From an uncultured Bacteroidales bacterium (GTDB taxonomy: Bacteria; Bacteroidota; Bacteroidia; Bacteroidales; ML635J-15): 64,000 nt of DNA. Positions 27,112-36,895 of this stretch are shown here, piece after piece. Each line of letters opens with the position of its first letter. Position 1 is the first letter of the stretch. Below the pieces are notes generated by a model. That model saw only the letters and a list, made by a program, of their open reading frames with translations. It searched no databases and was not told the DNA's origin. The position numbers and the translations under genes are program-made. The stretch spans positions 15,220 to 79,219 of the forward strand of contig CALDKB010000051.1 in the NCBI GenBank assembly GCA_937899245.1, given 5' to 3'.

Positions 27112-28515
27112 CTATTTTTTCTCCATCAAGACGATATTCTCGACATGATGAGTCTGTGGAAACATGTCAACAGGCTGGATTTTCACTACCCTATACAAGT
27201 CTGAAAGCATCTGAACGTCACGCGCTTGCGTAGCTGGATTACAGCTAACATAGACAATCTTGCATGGAGAAACTTTCTTAAGCACATTAATGACATTCTC
27301 GTGTACGCCAGCCCGCGGAGGATCAAGGATTACCGTATCGGGACGACCATTTTCATCCATAAACTTTTCTGTTAGGATATCTTTCATGTCGCCGACAAAA
27401 AACGAAGCATTGGTAATACCATTTGTTTCCGCATTTATCTTTGCATCTGCAATTGCCTCCGGAACCGACTCAATACCAACAACCTTTCGACAATATCCGG
27501 CCACGAAATTGGCTATTGTCCCTGTTCCTGTATACAAGTCATAAACGATTTCATCTGGCTTAACGTCAGCATATTGAACAGCGGTACGATACAATTTCAG
27601 CGTTTGCTCGGTATTTGTCTGGAAAAAAGACTTCGCATTAATCTTGAACTTCAATCCATCCAAATTCTCGAATATATAGTCGCGACCTTTCCAGCAGACG
27701 ACATCCAGGTCGTAAATTGTATCGTTAAGTTTATCGTTTATCACATACTGCAAAGATGTCAACTCGGGGAACTTAGTGTCAATAAATTCCATCAGCGAAT
27801 TGATAAGCGGCCGGTTGTCCTTAGCAAACACAACCACAACCATTGACTCGCCAGCCGTCGTTGTCCTAACCATAAGGTTACGCATTAGACCTTCGTGCGT
27901 ATGGCAATTGTAATAGTCGTACCCCTCGCGCCTTGTATATTCTCGTACAGCATTCCTTATTTCGTTTGACGGGTCGCGCTGCAACCAGCACTTCTCGACG
28001 TCCACAACCCTATCGAACATGCCTTGGACATGGAAACCAAGACCTTCGGCATCGCGGCTGAACTTGTCGACCGGCATATCATCTGCATCAAACCAGCGAC
28101 GATCAGCGAAAGTGAATTCCAACTTGTTTCGATAGAAATTCGTATTGTCGGCCCCAAGTATACCGTTTACCGGCACATCCTTAATGCCTCCGATGCGCGA
28201 TATCTGGTCGGCAACCTGTTTCTGCTTGTAGTACAACTGTTTCTCGTACGGAAGCATCTGCCACTTGCAACCGCCACACGTCTCAAAATGCTTGCAAACT
28301 GGCGCAACCCTATCGGCAGACGGCTTAACAATCTCAAGAAGCTTAGCTTCCGAGTAAGCCTTGCGAGTACGGGTAATCACAACATTTACGATATCGCCAG
28401 GCACAACGCCCTTTACAAAAATCACAAAATTATCCTTGCGACCGACAGCAACACCTTCGGCAGCAATATCGGTAATTTCAAGGTCCTCGACTATTTTATT
28501 TTTCTTCTTTGACAC
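27112..28515 (-). CDS. rlmD: 23S rRNA (uracil-5-)-methyltransferase, RlmD/RumA-like
   Basis: SAM-dependent methyltransferase adding a 5-methyl group to a uridine of 23S rRNA. TRAM domain about 1-60; Fe-S cysteines in CKHFETCGGCKWQ; SAM motif DLYTGTGTIANF; DPPRAGVH; catalytic Cys in VYVSCNPATQARD. 467 residues from the GTG at 28515, which encodes MSKKKNKIVEDLEITD and fits the family start. The alternative is a TTG at 28533, directly at the regulator's stop; no ATG is available. RlmD versus another RumA paralogue is by family resemblance. Confidence 0.88.
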   Translation of the reverse strand: MSKKKNKIVEDLEITDIAAEGVAVGRKDNFVIFVKGVVPGDIVNVVITRTRKAYSEAKLLEIVKPSADRVAPVCKHFETCGGCKWQMLPYEKQLYYKQKQVADQISRIGGIKDVPVNGILGADNTNFYRNKLEFTFADRRWFDADDMPVDKFSRDAEGLGFHVQGMFDRVVDVEKCWLQRDPSNEIRNAVREYTRREGYDYYNCHTHEGLMRNLMVRTTTAGESMVVVVFAKDNRPLINSLMEFIDTKFPELTSLQYVINDKLNDTIYDLDVVCWKGRDYIFENLDGLKFKINAKSFFQTNTEQTLKLYRTAVQYADVKPDEIVYDLYTGTGTIANFVAGYCRKVVGIESVPEAIADAKINAETNGITNASFFVGDMKDILTEKFMDENGRPDTVILDPPRAGVHENVINVLKKVSPCKIVYVSCNPATQARDVQMLSDLYRVVKIQPVDMFPQTHHVENIVLMEKK

Positions 28516-28533
28516 TTTATTTGCACTTAACAA

Positions 28534-29235
28534 TTAGCCGATATTGGAAATCTTCTGGAGCTGCTTAAAGTCCAGCACCTTAATTTTACGTCCCTCAAGA
28601 GCGATAACGCCTTCGCCGGCAAAAGTCGACAAGGTTCGAATAGCATTGCTTGTTGTCATATTGCTCAAGTTGGCGATATCATCACGCGAAAACTGGGCGT
28701 TTAGCGTCACGCCGTCATCACAGAAGCCATAAGTATCTATCAGGCAAAGCAACGATTCCGCCAGTCGGCCGCGAATATGCTTCTGGGTAAGATTAACGGT
28801 ACGAGTATTTGAAACTCCGAGTTCGGTAGCCAGCGACTTTAATATTGCGAATGTCAAGTTCGGATCATTCTTCATTACATAGAACAAAGCCGACTTTTCT
28901 ACCGTACAAGCCACAGACGGCTCCATTGCCACAGCCGATGCATGATAGTTCTCACCAGCGAACAAAGCACGGTAGCCGATAAAACCACAAGGCCGCGAAA
29001 GACGCACTATCTGTTCCCTACCGCCTGCGCCTTCCTTGAATATCTTGACCTTACCGTCGGAAAGACTGATAAGTCCACCAGGCTTCGATGCCTCAAGAAA
29101 CACCATCTCGCCCTTCTTGTACGACTTGCACGTAGTATGCTCACGCAAAAACTCCTTCGCCTCCTTAGAGATGCCATAAAACACCGACTCAGGCGAATTG
29201 AATAGTTTATCCTTAGCTATCTGTTCAATATCCAT
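28534..29235 (-). CDS. Crp/Fnr-family transcriptional regulator
   Basis: A one-component regulator of 233 residues: cyclic-nucleotide-binding beta-roll about 20-130 and winged helix-turn-helix about 155-225 (SRDDIANLSNMTTSNAIRTL). It lacks an N-terminal Fe-S Cys cluster, so a redox-FNR function is not evident; the sensed signal is unknown. The ATG at 29235 is 18 bases after the -7 box TATCTTTG (29253-29260), so an ATG at 29286 lies upstream of the promoter and is rejected. A perfect FNR-like dyad at 29277-29297 overlaps the -33 region, suggesting autoregulation. rlmD follows directly. Confidence 0.9.
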   Translation of the reverse strand: MDIEQIAKDKLFNSPESVFYGISKEAKEFLREHTTCKSYKKGEMVFLEASKPGGLISLSDGKVKIFKEGAGGREQIVRLSRPCGFIGYRALFAGENYHASAVAMEPSVACTVEKSALFYVMKNDPNLTFAILKSLATELGVSNTRTVNLTQKHIRGRLAESLLCLIDTYGFCDDGVTLNAQFSRDDIANLSNMTTSNAIRTLSTFAGEGVIALEGRKIKVLDFKQLQKISNIG

Positions 29236-29252
29236 ACGAATGATTTTTTCCG

Positions 29253-29297
29253 CAAAGATAAAAAAAATAAAAATGAAATTTGACATGAGGTCAAATT
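29253..29297 (-). promoter_or_regulatory. Promoter and FNR-like operator of the Crp/Fnr gene
   Basis: -7 TATCTTTG (minus strand, 29253-29260). About 16 bases upstream is AATTTGAC-ATGAG-GTCAAATT (29277-29297), an 8-base perfect inverted repeat with a 5-base spacer, resembling the TTGAnnnnnnTCAA class of Crp/Fnr sites. It covers the expected -33 position. Confidence 0.65.
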
Positions 29298-29376
29298 ATT
29301 CTCCGCACCCTTACATATAAATAATATAAGCACAAAAAAACAACCTAATCTGTTCGTAACTTTTTTTGACAAAAGA

Positions 29377-29407
29377 CTTGCCAGTTGAAAAAAAACAATT
29401 ACATTTG
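29377..29407 (+). promoter_or_regulatory. Promoter of the first T9SS paralogue
   Basis: -33 CTTG at 29377-29380, 19 bases, -7 TACATTTG at 29400-29407. Confidence 0.7.
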
Positions 29408-29433
29408 CTTCGTTAATTTTAAATTTTTAAACG

Positions 29434-31440
29434 ATGAGAAAACTTTATTTACTTATGGCCGTTGTACTCATTTGCGGTACAGCAATGGCACAGCTTTCAA
29501 GCAAGGCATTGACTATGAAGGCAAGAACAAGCAACAACCCTGTAAAGGGTCTCATGCTTAACAACCAAAAGGATGAAACTCCAGTATGGAACTGCGACTT
29601 CGAAGGAACACAGACATGGGCATTCGGAAACGATGCAGCTGAAGGTGTTACAAACTGGTCTGTAGTTACAGTTGCTACTTACCCAACATCTCTTGGAGAA
29701 CTAGGACAAGGCTGGTATCTTTTCCCACTAAATCCTGGTGACACAGCTTACAACGAAACTCCAGAACACTGGGCATTAGTTGATTACATCACTCCTTTGA
29801 TAAATGGTGGAACACAAGCAATGGCAGAAAAGGCATATATCGAATTCTCTGACATTGACCTTACAAGCACTACATCACCAAAGATTTCTTTCATCTCTAC
29901 TTTCCGTAGACTTAACAGCGTACACTGCTATGTTAAGGTTTCTATCGATGGTGGTGCAACATGGACTGACCATGAAATTTTCACCGAAATTCCAAGCAAT
30001 GGCAATCATGAAATCTACAGAAGAGAAGTTCTTATTCCAGAAGCTGGCGGACGCAATGAAGTAAAGGTTCGTTTTGAAATGGATTACGAAAAGGAACAGG
30101 CAAGCAACCAGATGGGATACGGCTGGAACCTTGACGATATCAAGATTTTCGAAACTGCACAGAACAACTTAACTGCAGTTTACGGCAGAATGAGCATGTT
30201 CGGATACCTTGACTACAGAAATATACCAGAAAACTACTGGACAAACATAACTGATCCTCAGGAAAGAAGAGATTACGCTTACCAGATTTATGACCCATAT
30301 GCACAGTCTCCACGTCAGAACTGGATTACTTCTGCTGGTTACGGTGCTTTCAACATCGAAGTTGAAAACAATGGTGCTGCAGCAGCTACTCCTTCAGTTA
30401 ACGTAAAGGTTACTGCTCCTTCAGGAACTGTAATTTATGACAAGACCGTTACCGGTACACACGCACTTGCTTCAACAGAAGGCGATACTCTTGATCTTGC
30501 TACTATCGACGAAGAAAACATGAGCAACTCAACTATCTTCTGGTTCGACGCTGAAACTGAAGAAGACATCGAATTGGGTCGCTACACTGTAACTTACTAT
30601 GTATTCGAAGAAGGTGCTGAAGATGCAGATCCATCAGACAACACTATCGAACAATACTTCGACATTACTAGCAACAACTACTCTAAGTCTTATGTAGAAC
30701 CAACAACTTCTGCATCAGTAAACAATTGGACAATCAGCGCAAGCGGTGACGAATTTGGTACAGAATTCATTTACTACTACGAACCAGAAGACATTATGTC
30801 TGCTGACCTCTTCATCGATGGCAGAACAACTATTGGTACTTCTGTACAGGCTGTTCTTTACCACATTGACGAAGAAGGTGAACGCATTGTTGCAAGATCT
30901 TCTGATATCTACGAAGTAACTGAAGAAATGCTTGACACTTGGACTAACCTTCCATTCTTGAACGAATACTACTTAACTTTTGATGATGACAACCAGTACA
31001 AGCAGGTTATTCTTACAGCAAAGGTTATGTGGGACAACGATGATGACGACATCTATTTAGGCGCTAGCGACGTATTGACTACAATTGGACACAATTCATA
31101 CGAATTCTTCAGCGAATACAATGACGGTACTTGGTACTATGGTGGTGATGATATTGCTATTACATTGCACGAAGGTGAAGGCATTAACGTAAATGCTGCT
31201 GAAGCTGAAGCATCTAACTTCTCAATGTATCCAAATCCATCAAACGGTATTGTTAACTTCGCAAACGTAGAAAACGCAACTATCGAAGTTTACAACATGA
31301 TGGGTCAGGTTGTTGCTACAGTTAACAACGCTTCTGAAAATGCATCTATCGATCTTTCTAATGTTGCAAACGGCAACTATGTAGTTAGAATCGTTAAGGA
31401 CGGTGCTACTTCTACTTCTAAGTTGAACATCGTTAGATAA
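29434..31440 (+). CDS. T9SS-exported cargo, choice-of-anchor-J type (paralogue A)
   Basis: Secreted protein of 668 residues. Signal peptide 1-20 (TAMAQ). Residues ~50-240 look like a MAM/choice-of-anchor-J jelly roll (WNCDFEGTQTW, then GGATWTDHEIF). A middle domain of unknown function contains MFGYLDYRNIPENYW and SPRQNWITSAGYGAF. The last ~70 residues are a T9SS type A sorting domain (MYPNPSNGIVNFANVENAT). Acidic, low in Cys, with many Tyr. The next gene is a full-length tandem paralogue. A terminator follows at 31469. Confidence 0.85.
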   Translation: MRKLYLLMAVVLICGTAMAQLSSKALTMKARTSNNPVKGLMLNNQKDETPVWNCDFEGTQTWAFGNDAAEGVTNWSVVTVATYPTSLGELGQGWYLFPLNPGDTAYNETPEHWALVDYITPLINGGTQAMAEKAYIEFSDIDLTSTTSPKISFISTFRRLNSVHCYVKVSIDGGATWTDHEIFTEIPSNGNHEIYRREVLIPEAGGRNEVKVRFEMDYEKEQASNQMGYGWNLDDIKIFETAQNNLTAVYGRMSMFGYLDYRNIPENYWTNITDPQERRDYAYQIYDPYAQSPRQNWITSAGYGAFNIEVENNGAAAATPSVNVKVTAPSGTVIYDKTVTGTHALASTEGDTLDLATIDEENMSNSTIFWFDAETEEDIELGRYTVTYYVFEEGAEDADPSDNTIEQYFDITSNNYSKSYVEPTTSASVNNWTISASGDEFGTEFIYYYEPEDIMSADLFIDGRTTIGTSVQAVLYHIDEEGERIVARSSDIYEVTEEMLDTWTNLPFLNEYYLTFDDDNQYKQVILTAKVMWDNDDDDIYLGASDVLTTIGHNSYEFFSEYNDGTWYYGGDDIAITLHEGEGINVNAAEAEASNFSMYPNPSNGIVNFANVENATIEVYNMMGQVVATVNNASENASIDLSNVANGNYVVRIVKDGATSTSKLNIVR

Positions 31441-31468
31441 TTATAAATTAATTATCGAATAAAAATTT

Positions 31469-31497
31469 AGGGCGGATTTATTCCGCCCTTTTTTTGT
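31469..31497 (+). terminator. Terminator of T9SS paralogue A
   Basis: AGGGCGGA (31469-31476), loop TTTAT, TCCGCCCT (31482-31489), T-run to 31495. Confidence 0.92.
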
Positions 31498-31532
31498 TTA
31501 TAATAAGTTAAAATTATTATAAACAAAATTGC

Positions 31533-31561
31533 TTGTCGAAAGATTATTTATTTTAAATTTG
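31533..31561 (+). promoter_or_regulatory. Promoter of T9SS paralogue B
   Basis: -7 TAAATTTG at 31554-31561 with TTG at 31533-31535, 18 bases upstream. The paralogues therefore have separate transcripts. Confidence 0.65.
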
Positions 31562-31587
31562 CTGAATTAACTAAAAAATTTAATCTA

Positions 31588-33606
31588 ATGAAAAGAATTA
31601 TACTTATTGCATTATGTGCTATTTTGTGTGGCAGCTTGTCTGCACAAATAGAGCGAAACAATTCAAGCATGAAAAAACTTGCAGGCGAAGCAAAGTATGT
31701 TAAGGTTACATCAACCCAGAGTTTAAGTCGAGATGGCGACATAGCATGGTCCTGCGACTTTGAGGATGGCTGCCCGAGCTACAATATCTCAAGCACGGCA
31801 GATTCAGAAACCGATTGGCAAATCATTCAGGAAAGCGATTATCCGGATGAAATGTTTTCGGGAAACAGATGCTATTACCTTCCTATGAACTTTACCGGAC
31901 ACGCAGGTTGCAATGATCCAAACCAGCAAATCAGCGAAACTCCAGCACACTGGGCATTTGTTGACGCAGGATCCGACCTCTACCCGAGCGCTCCTACAAT
32001 CAACACAAGCTTGACTTTCGCAGAAATTGACCTTTCTGGCGTATCCTCCCCAAAAGTAACATTTATCCAATCGTGGAAAGTGCTAAACCATTCTAGCGAA
32101 GAAATCTTCGTTTCTACATCTACCGACAATGGTGCTACTTGGACCGACCACGCCGTAAACACATCAGACTTAGACTCTTACACATACGTTAATGGTGTTT
32201 GCGAAGTTTTGATTCCAGAAGCTGGCAACCATTCTGAAGTTTCTATCCGCTTCACATATACTTGTAACAACCCTGCATGGCACTACGGATGGCAGATTGA
32301 TGATATCAAAATTATCGAAACTCCAGCAAACAACATTTCGATCGTAAACGGTAGAATGAGCATGTTCGGATACCTTGACTACAGAAATGTACCGGATGAA
32401 TACTGGACCAACATGACAGACCCTCAGGAAAGAAGAGATTACGCTTACCAGATTTACGATCCATTTGCACAGTCTCCACGTCAAAACTGGATTACATCTG
32501 CCGGTTACGGAGCTTTCATGGTTGAAGTTGAAAACAACGGAACAAATACCATTTCTCCTAACATCAACATCAAGGTTGCATCTCCTTCGGGAATTATCGT
32601 ATATGACAAGACTATTACCGGAAATGCAATCACAACAAACGAAATTGATACTGTTGACTTCGGCACAATAGATGAAGAAAACATGGCAAACTCTACCATT
32701 TTCTTCTTTGACGCAGAAAACGAAGAAGATATAGAATTGGGTCGTTACACTGTAACATATTATGCATATGTTGAAGGTGCAGAAGATGCAACACCAGAAA
32801 ACAACACTATCGTTCAATACTTCGACATTACCGACAACAACTACTCGAAATCATACTACGAGCCAACAGCTTCCTTGTGTGTAACATGCTACACTTCAGC
32901 AGCAAGTGGCGACGAATATGGTACAAAACTTACATACTACTACGAACCAGAACAAATAATGTCTGCCGATGTTTATATCGACGCAGCAACAACTGTTGGT
33001 TCTTCTGTTCAGGCCGTTCTTTATGAAATAGACGAAGAAGGTGAATATATCATCTCCAGATCCTCTGACATTTACGAAATTACCGATGATATGCTTAACA
33101 CATGGACAAACCTTCCATTCTTAAACGAATATTACTTAAACTTTAATGAAGGTTACCAGTACAAGCAGGTTATTGTTACAGCCAAAGCACTCTGGGACAA
33201 CGAAAGCGACAAATTCTACTTCGGAAGAAGCAATGTCCTTACAAACATCGGACACGACTCATACGAATTCCTCTGCGAAGTTGAAGACGGAACATGGTAC
33301 TACGGTAGCGATGATATTGCTGTAACAATGCACGAAGGCGAAGGTGTTAATCCTACATCTGCAGCAGAAAATGTTTCAAGCAACATTTCCATGTACCCTA
33401 ATCCTTCTAACGGAATCGTAAACTTCGCAAACGTAGAAAACGCAACTATCGAAGTTTACAACATGATGGGTCAGGTTGTAGCAACAGTTAACAACGCTTC
33501 TGAAAACGCATCTATCGACCTTTCAAATGTCGCAAACGGCAACTATGTAGTTAGAATCGTTAAGGACGGTACAACCACAACTTCAAAGCTAAACATCGTT
33601 AGATAA
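31588..33606 (+). CDS. T9SS-exported cargo, choice-of-anchor-J type (paralogue B)
   Basis: 672 residues, same architecture as paralogue A: signal 1-20 (GSLSAQ), jelly roll about 50-250 (WSCDFEDGCPSYN), shared middle domain (RMSMFGYLDYRNVPDEYW), sorting domain at the end. The jelly roll is clearly diverged, while the middle and the sorting domain are nearly identical, even at DNA level for stretches of dozens of bases. B uses more varied codons (TCG, GGA, CTC) than A. Extracellular function unknown. Confidence 0.85.
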   Translation: MKRIILIALCAILCGSLSAQIERNNSSMKKLAGEAKYVKVTSTQSLSRDGDIAWSCDFEDGCPSYNISSTADSETDWQIIQESDYPDEMFSGNRCYYLPMNFTGHAGCNDPNQQISETPAHWAFVDAGSDLYPSAPTINTSLTFAEIDLSGVSSPKVTFIQSWKVLNHSSEEIFVSTSTDNGATWTDHAVNTSDLDSYTYVNGVCEVLIPEAGNHSEVSIRFTYTCNNPAWHYGWQIDDIKIIETPANNISIVNGRMSMFGYLDYRNVPDEYWTNMTDPQERRDYAYQIYDPFAQSPRQNWITSAGYGAFMVEVENNGTNTISPNINIKVASPSGIIVYDKTITGNAITTNEIDTVDFGTIDEENMANSTIFFFDAENEEDIELGRYTVTYYAYVEGAEDATPENNTIVQYFDITDNNYSKSYYEPTASLCVTCYTSAASGDEYGTKLTYYYEPEQIMSADVYIDAATTVGSSVQAVLYEIDEEGEYIISRSSDIYEITDDMLNTWTNLPFLNEYYLNFNEGYQYKQVIVTAKALWDNESDKFYFGRSNVLTNIGHDSYEFLCEVEDGTWYYGSDDIAVTMHEGEGVNPTSAAENVSSNISMYPNPSNGIVNFANVENATIEVYNMMGQVVATVNNASENASIDLSNVANGNYVVRIVKDGTTTTSKLNIVR

Positions 33607-33629
33607 CATAAATTAACGTATAAGCAAAT

Positions 33630-33660
33630 AGGGTGGAAAATCTCCACCCTATTTTATTTT
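33630..33660 (+). terminator. Terminator of T9SS paralogue B
   Basis: AGGGTGGA (33630-33637), loop AAATC, TCCACCCT (33643-33650), T-rich tail. Confidence 0.88.
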
Positions 33661-33703
33661 GTACCAATGAGACCTGCCGCGTTGGACGAGTCCATGATTG
33701 TCG

Positions 33704-34618
33704 CTAGAAAAATTTAGACCTCTTGACAAGATATGGTTTCAGCACCTCATCGACAGGCTTGTTGATGTCTGCTTCAATAAAATCAATACCAAATAATCCA
33801 CACTTGTATTTAAGCTCCTCTGTCAAGCTAGCAACCTTACTGACATAACCATCGCGCACTTCGGCCGGATTTAGCATCATAGTTGTGTTAGTCTCCAAAT
33901 CGACAAACTTGTATGGCCTGTTTGCAAAAGCAAACTCCACCTCCATCTTCTTGTCGATAACATGGAAAATAATAACCTCATGCTTGCAATACTTCAAATG
34001 CTGCAAAGCGGCAAACAACTGCTCGGTATCACCATCCATAAACATATCGCTAAACAGCACCACCAACGAACGCTTATGGATCATTTCAGCAATCTTATGC
34101 AATGTCTCAGCAGTATTGGTGCGCTTCTGCAATTGCACAGAGTCCGGCTTCAAAAAATTACGCATCTCGTTATACATAAGCGACAAATGCACCTGCGAAG
34201 ATTTTGCGTCGAGATGAAACTTAACATCATCATCGAACAGTGTTAATCCAACAGCATCTCGCTGCCTGTGAAGCAAATACACGAGTGATGCGGCGGCATA
34301 TATTGAAAACTGAAGCTTATTCATACGCTTTTCGCGATACGGGAAAAGCATTGACGACGACACATCAATGATTATCTGACCACGGAGATTAGTCTCCTCC
34401 TCGTAACGCTTAACAAATAGCTTATCAGTTCGTGCGAACAATTTCCAATCGATATGCTTGGTGCTTTCGCCCTTATTATAAAGCCGATGTTCTGCAAATT
34501 CGACAGAAAAGCCATGGAAAGGACTCTTATGCAATCCCGTAATAAAGCCCTCGACAACCTGACTGGCCAGAAACTCCAGATTATCGTACTGAGGAAACAA
34601 TTCAAGATTTACATCCAT
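33704..34618 (-). CDS. DUF58 domain (vWA-like) protein
   Basis: 304-residue cytosolic protein of the DUF58 family, which normally works next to a MoxR AAA ATPase and Batl/BatA vWA proteins in Bacteroidota. DUF58 core: HRLYNKGESTKHIDWKLFAR, then a vWA-like IIIDVSSSMLF with MIDAS-type DxSxS. Start at 34618 (MDVNLELFPQ) or the ATG at 34624; -7 TATTTTTG at 34641-34648 suits both. No MoxR or Bat genes are adjacent here, unusual for the family. Confidence 0.88.
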   Translation of the reverse strand: MDVNLELFPQYDNLEFLASQVVEGFITGLHKSPFHGFSVEFAEHRLYNKGESTKHIDWKLFARTDKLFVKRYEEETNLRGQIIIDVSSSMLFPYREKRMNKLQFSIYAAASLVYLLHRQRDAVGLTLFDDDVKFHLDAKSSQVHLSLMYNEMRNFLKPDSVQLQKRTNTAETLHKIAEMIHKRSLVVLFSDMFMDGDTEQLFAALQHLKYCKHEVIIFHVIDKKMEVEFAFANRPYKFVDLETNTTMMLNPAEVRDGYVSKVASLTEELKYKCGLFGIDFIEADINKPVDEVLKPYLVKRSKFF

Positions 34619-34704
34619 AACCAAAGACTTTTTACGGGTACAAAAATAACAATTTTCTTATTAATTAAAAGCTTGTTTTTGAACACGGACAAGAAAGACT
34701 CACA

Positions 34705-34733
34705 ACAAAAACAGGCGAGAATTCTATCTCGCC
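34705..34733 (-). terminator. Terminator of the DUF4294 gene
   Basis: Minus-strand stem GGCGAGA/TCTCGCC (34727-34733 with 34714-34720), 6-base loop, then TGTTTTTGTTG. Confidence 0.75.
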
Positions 34734-34770
34734 CGTTCAACAAAATATAAAAGGAAAACAGAAGACAATT

Positions 34771-35364
34771 TTAAGAAAGTTTGCCGGCTTTATACTGCTG
34801 CACAAGGAATTCGACAGTCTTGTCCGACACCTCAGAGTCGTATGATTTCTTTAAGTCGTTTCCGAAAATCGAAGCGAAAACCTGACAAGTACCAGCAAAG
34901 AAACCGCCCTTAACAGTCTTTATAACCTCGTATGCAGTGCTACCACTTTCCCTATCGAGCAACTTAACAAACAAAATACCCTGCGACAAGGTCCACTTGC
35001 TCATTATAGGCCTGTAATGAGCCATAATCTGATTTTCTCGCTTGTCCATATATTTGCGGCGCTGACGGTCTGAATCCATTCTGGCCAGGCTATCATCAAT
35101 TTGGCGATACATAGCCGACACTTCAATGGCATATGGATAAACTTTCTTGAAATTTCTAACGAGCTTATCGTTTCGCTTATTAGCCTTCTTTGCCTTATGC
35201 TTACTTGCATACACCTTTACTTCGGGCAGCAGAATCAAATTTTCTGTAGAATTTATCAACGCGTCCACATCAACACCAGAATAATACATCATGGCTGTTT
35301 GCGAAAACAAAGAATCTACAGAAAAAAAGCAGACAAGCATTAATATAAATCCGAACTTTTTCAT
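34771..35364 (-). CDS. DUF4294 family exported protein
   Basis: Bacteroidota family of unknown function; 197 residues. Signal peptide about 1-20 (DSLFSQ). DUF4294 core recognised from LPEVKVYASKHKAKKANKRN and the helical MSKWTLSQGILFVKLLDRES; the family's VKGGFFAGTCQVFASIFG segment is present. Start ATG at 35364 is chosen since it gives a clean signal; the ATG at 35409 does not. Confidence 0.85.
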   Translation of the reverse strand: MKKFGFILMLVCFFSVDSLFSQTAMMYYSGVDVDALINSTENLILLPEVKVYASKHKAKKANKRNDKLVRNFKKVYPYAIEVSAMYRQIDDSLARMDSDRQRRKYMDKRENQIMAHYRPIMSKWTLSQGILFVKLLDRESGSTAYEVIKTVKGGFFAGTCQVFASIFGNDLKKSYDSEVSDKTVEFLVQQYKAGKLS

Positions 35365-35463
35365 ATTCGTAAATTTTACGTTTCTGACATTTTGCAAAAT
35401 TCGTTCCAAGCTATGTCCTATAACATAATTTTAAGATTTCCACAATACGAAGAACTCACAAAA

Positions 35464-36825
35464 TTATCTTTTAACCAACGACTTAATCAATTTTCCTGCC
35501 ATTGCAATAGTTACAACGACAGAAAGGAGATCTGCAATAGGAAATGCAATCCACACGGCATCGTACCCAATTGTATTGTAGAAATATTTAGGCAAAATAA
35601 TCACCAACGGTATAAGGAATATCATCTGCCGCGCAATCGAAAGGAAAAAAGCCGGCCATGCCTTTCCCAATGCCTGAAAAATTCCGGAACCTATCACTTG
35701 ACAGCCAACAACAGGAATTGCAAGTACAAAAATACGCAGTCCCCTAACACCGATTTCAACCAGCTCCTGATTGGAAGAAAACAACGACAGCAATTGACGA
35801 GGAATAGACTCAAAGACAAGCATAGCCAACACGCACAAGACTGTAGAGAAAACGACACCGACCTTAATAGCATCAATAACACGGCCATATTTCCTTGCGC
35901 CATAATTATATCCAGCAATTGGCATAAAGCCCTGATTTACACCGAAAATTGGCATAAACACGAACATCGTCAATCTGTTTATGATACCGTATGCCGCAAT
36001 AGCAGTGTATCCGCCAAAAAGCGAAAGCACATTATTTAGCACAATGGCAGTAGAAGAATGCGCAAGCTGACGACCGAAAGAAGCCGATCCTAAAGACATT
36101 GTCTCACCGATGACCTTGAATTTTGGCAAGGCAAAACACCTAGCATAATCAAGAGAAAGGACACGCTTTTTAGACCTACGGAAATACCACAGGCCAAGGC
36201 CAGCACTCGTAATCTGCGAAATAGATGTTGCTATCGCGGCACCCTTTACGCCCCATCCGAACACAAAAATAAAAATCGGGTCAAGGACAAGGTTTATCAA
36301 AGCCGTAAGAACCTGACACATCATCGCAAACCTGGTATTGCCTTCGGCTCTAATTACATTAAGCAAAACAAAGAAAATATTCATGCCGAAGCTTCCCGGC
36401 AAACACCACCAAGCATATTCGAGCGAATAAGGCAATGTGGCTTCATCGGCGCCAAAAAGGAGAAGCAAGTCGGGCAAAAAGGCGATGACAATAGCAAAAA
36501 GCAACACGTTCAGGCATAAAATCATAAAAACGAGATTATGCAGTACCTGCTTGGCATAATCATACTCACGAGCCCCCAAGGCCCGCGAAATGATTGAAGC
36601 ACCACCAAGGCCGACCGCCTGACCAAAAGTATTGTTGATTACAAGCATAAGCGGCAATGTTACCGACAAGCCAGCAATTGCCTCTACGCCTACGCCTTGC
36701 CCTACAAAAATCGTATCGGCGACATTGTATATGGTAATTGCCAGCATACCAAGCACCGACGGCAACGACAACCGCATAAGCAAAGTGCTCATTTTTTCAA
36801 CTCCCAGACGCTCAGCATTATCCAT
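35464..36825 (-). CDS. MATE family efflux transporter
   Basis: Inner-membrane multidrug/sodium or proton antiporter, 453 residues with about 12 helices. Family signatures: MRLSLPSVLGMLAITIYNVADTIF broken into MRLSLPSVLG near residue 16, FVGQGVGVEAIAGLSV, and APALGAR-like ISRALGAREY. The -7 box TACTTTTG (36831-36838 on the minus strand) lies only 6 bases from the ATG, so the mRNA is probably leaderless or nearly so. Divergent from the C1 peptidase gene, 70 bases apart. Confidence 0.93.
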   Translation of the reverse strand: MDNAERLGVEKMSTLLMRLSLPSVLGMLAITIYNVADTIFVGQGVGVEAIAGLSVTLPLMLVINNTFGQAVGLGGASIISRALGAREYDYAKQVLHNLVFMILCLNVLLFAIVIAFLPDLLLLFGADEATLPYSLEYAWWCLPGSFGMNIFFVLLNVIRAEGNTRFAMMCQVLTALINLVLDPIFIFVFGWGVKGAAIATSISQITSAGLGLWYFRRSKKRVLSLDYARCFALPKFKVIGETMSLGSASFGRQLAHSSTAIVLNNVLSLFGGYTAIAAYGIINRLTMFVFMPIFGVNQGFMPIAGYNYGARKYGRVIDAIKVGVVFSTVLCVLAMLVFESIPRQLLSLFSSNQELVEIGVRGLRIFVLAIPVVGCQVIGSGIFQALGKAWPAFFLSIARQMIFLIPLVIILPKYFYNTIGYDAVWIAFPIADLLSVVVTIAMAGKLIKSLVKR

Positions 36826-36895
36826 ATCTGCAAAAGTACATATTTTTTGCTACCGACATTCGGACAAATTTATTTCCTTTGCAAAAAATTCAGAT

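Noticed and set aside
32170..32817. A 215-residue Cys- and Val-rich antisense frame in T9SS paralogue B
   Set aside because: Composition artefact of the biased codon use of the real gene.
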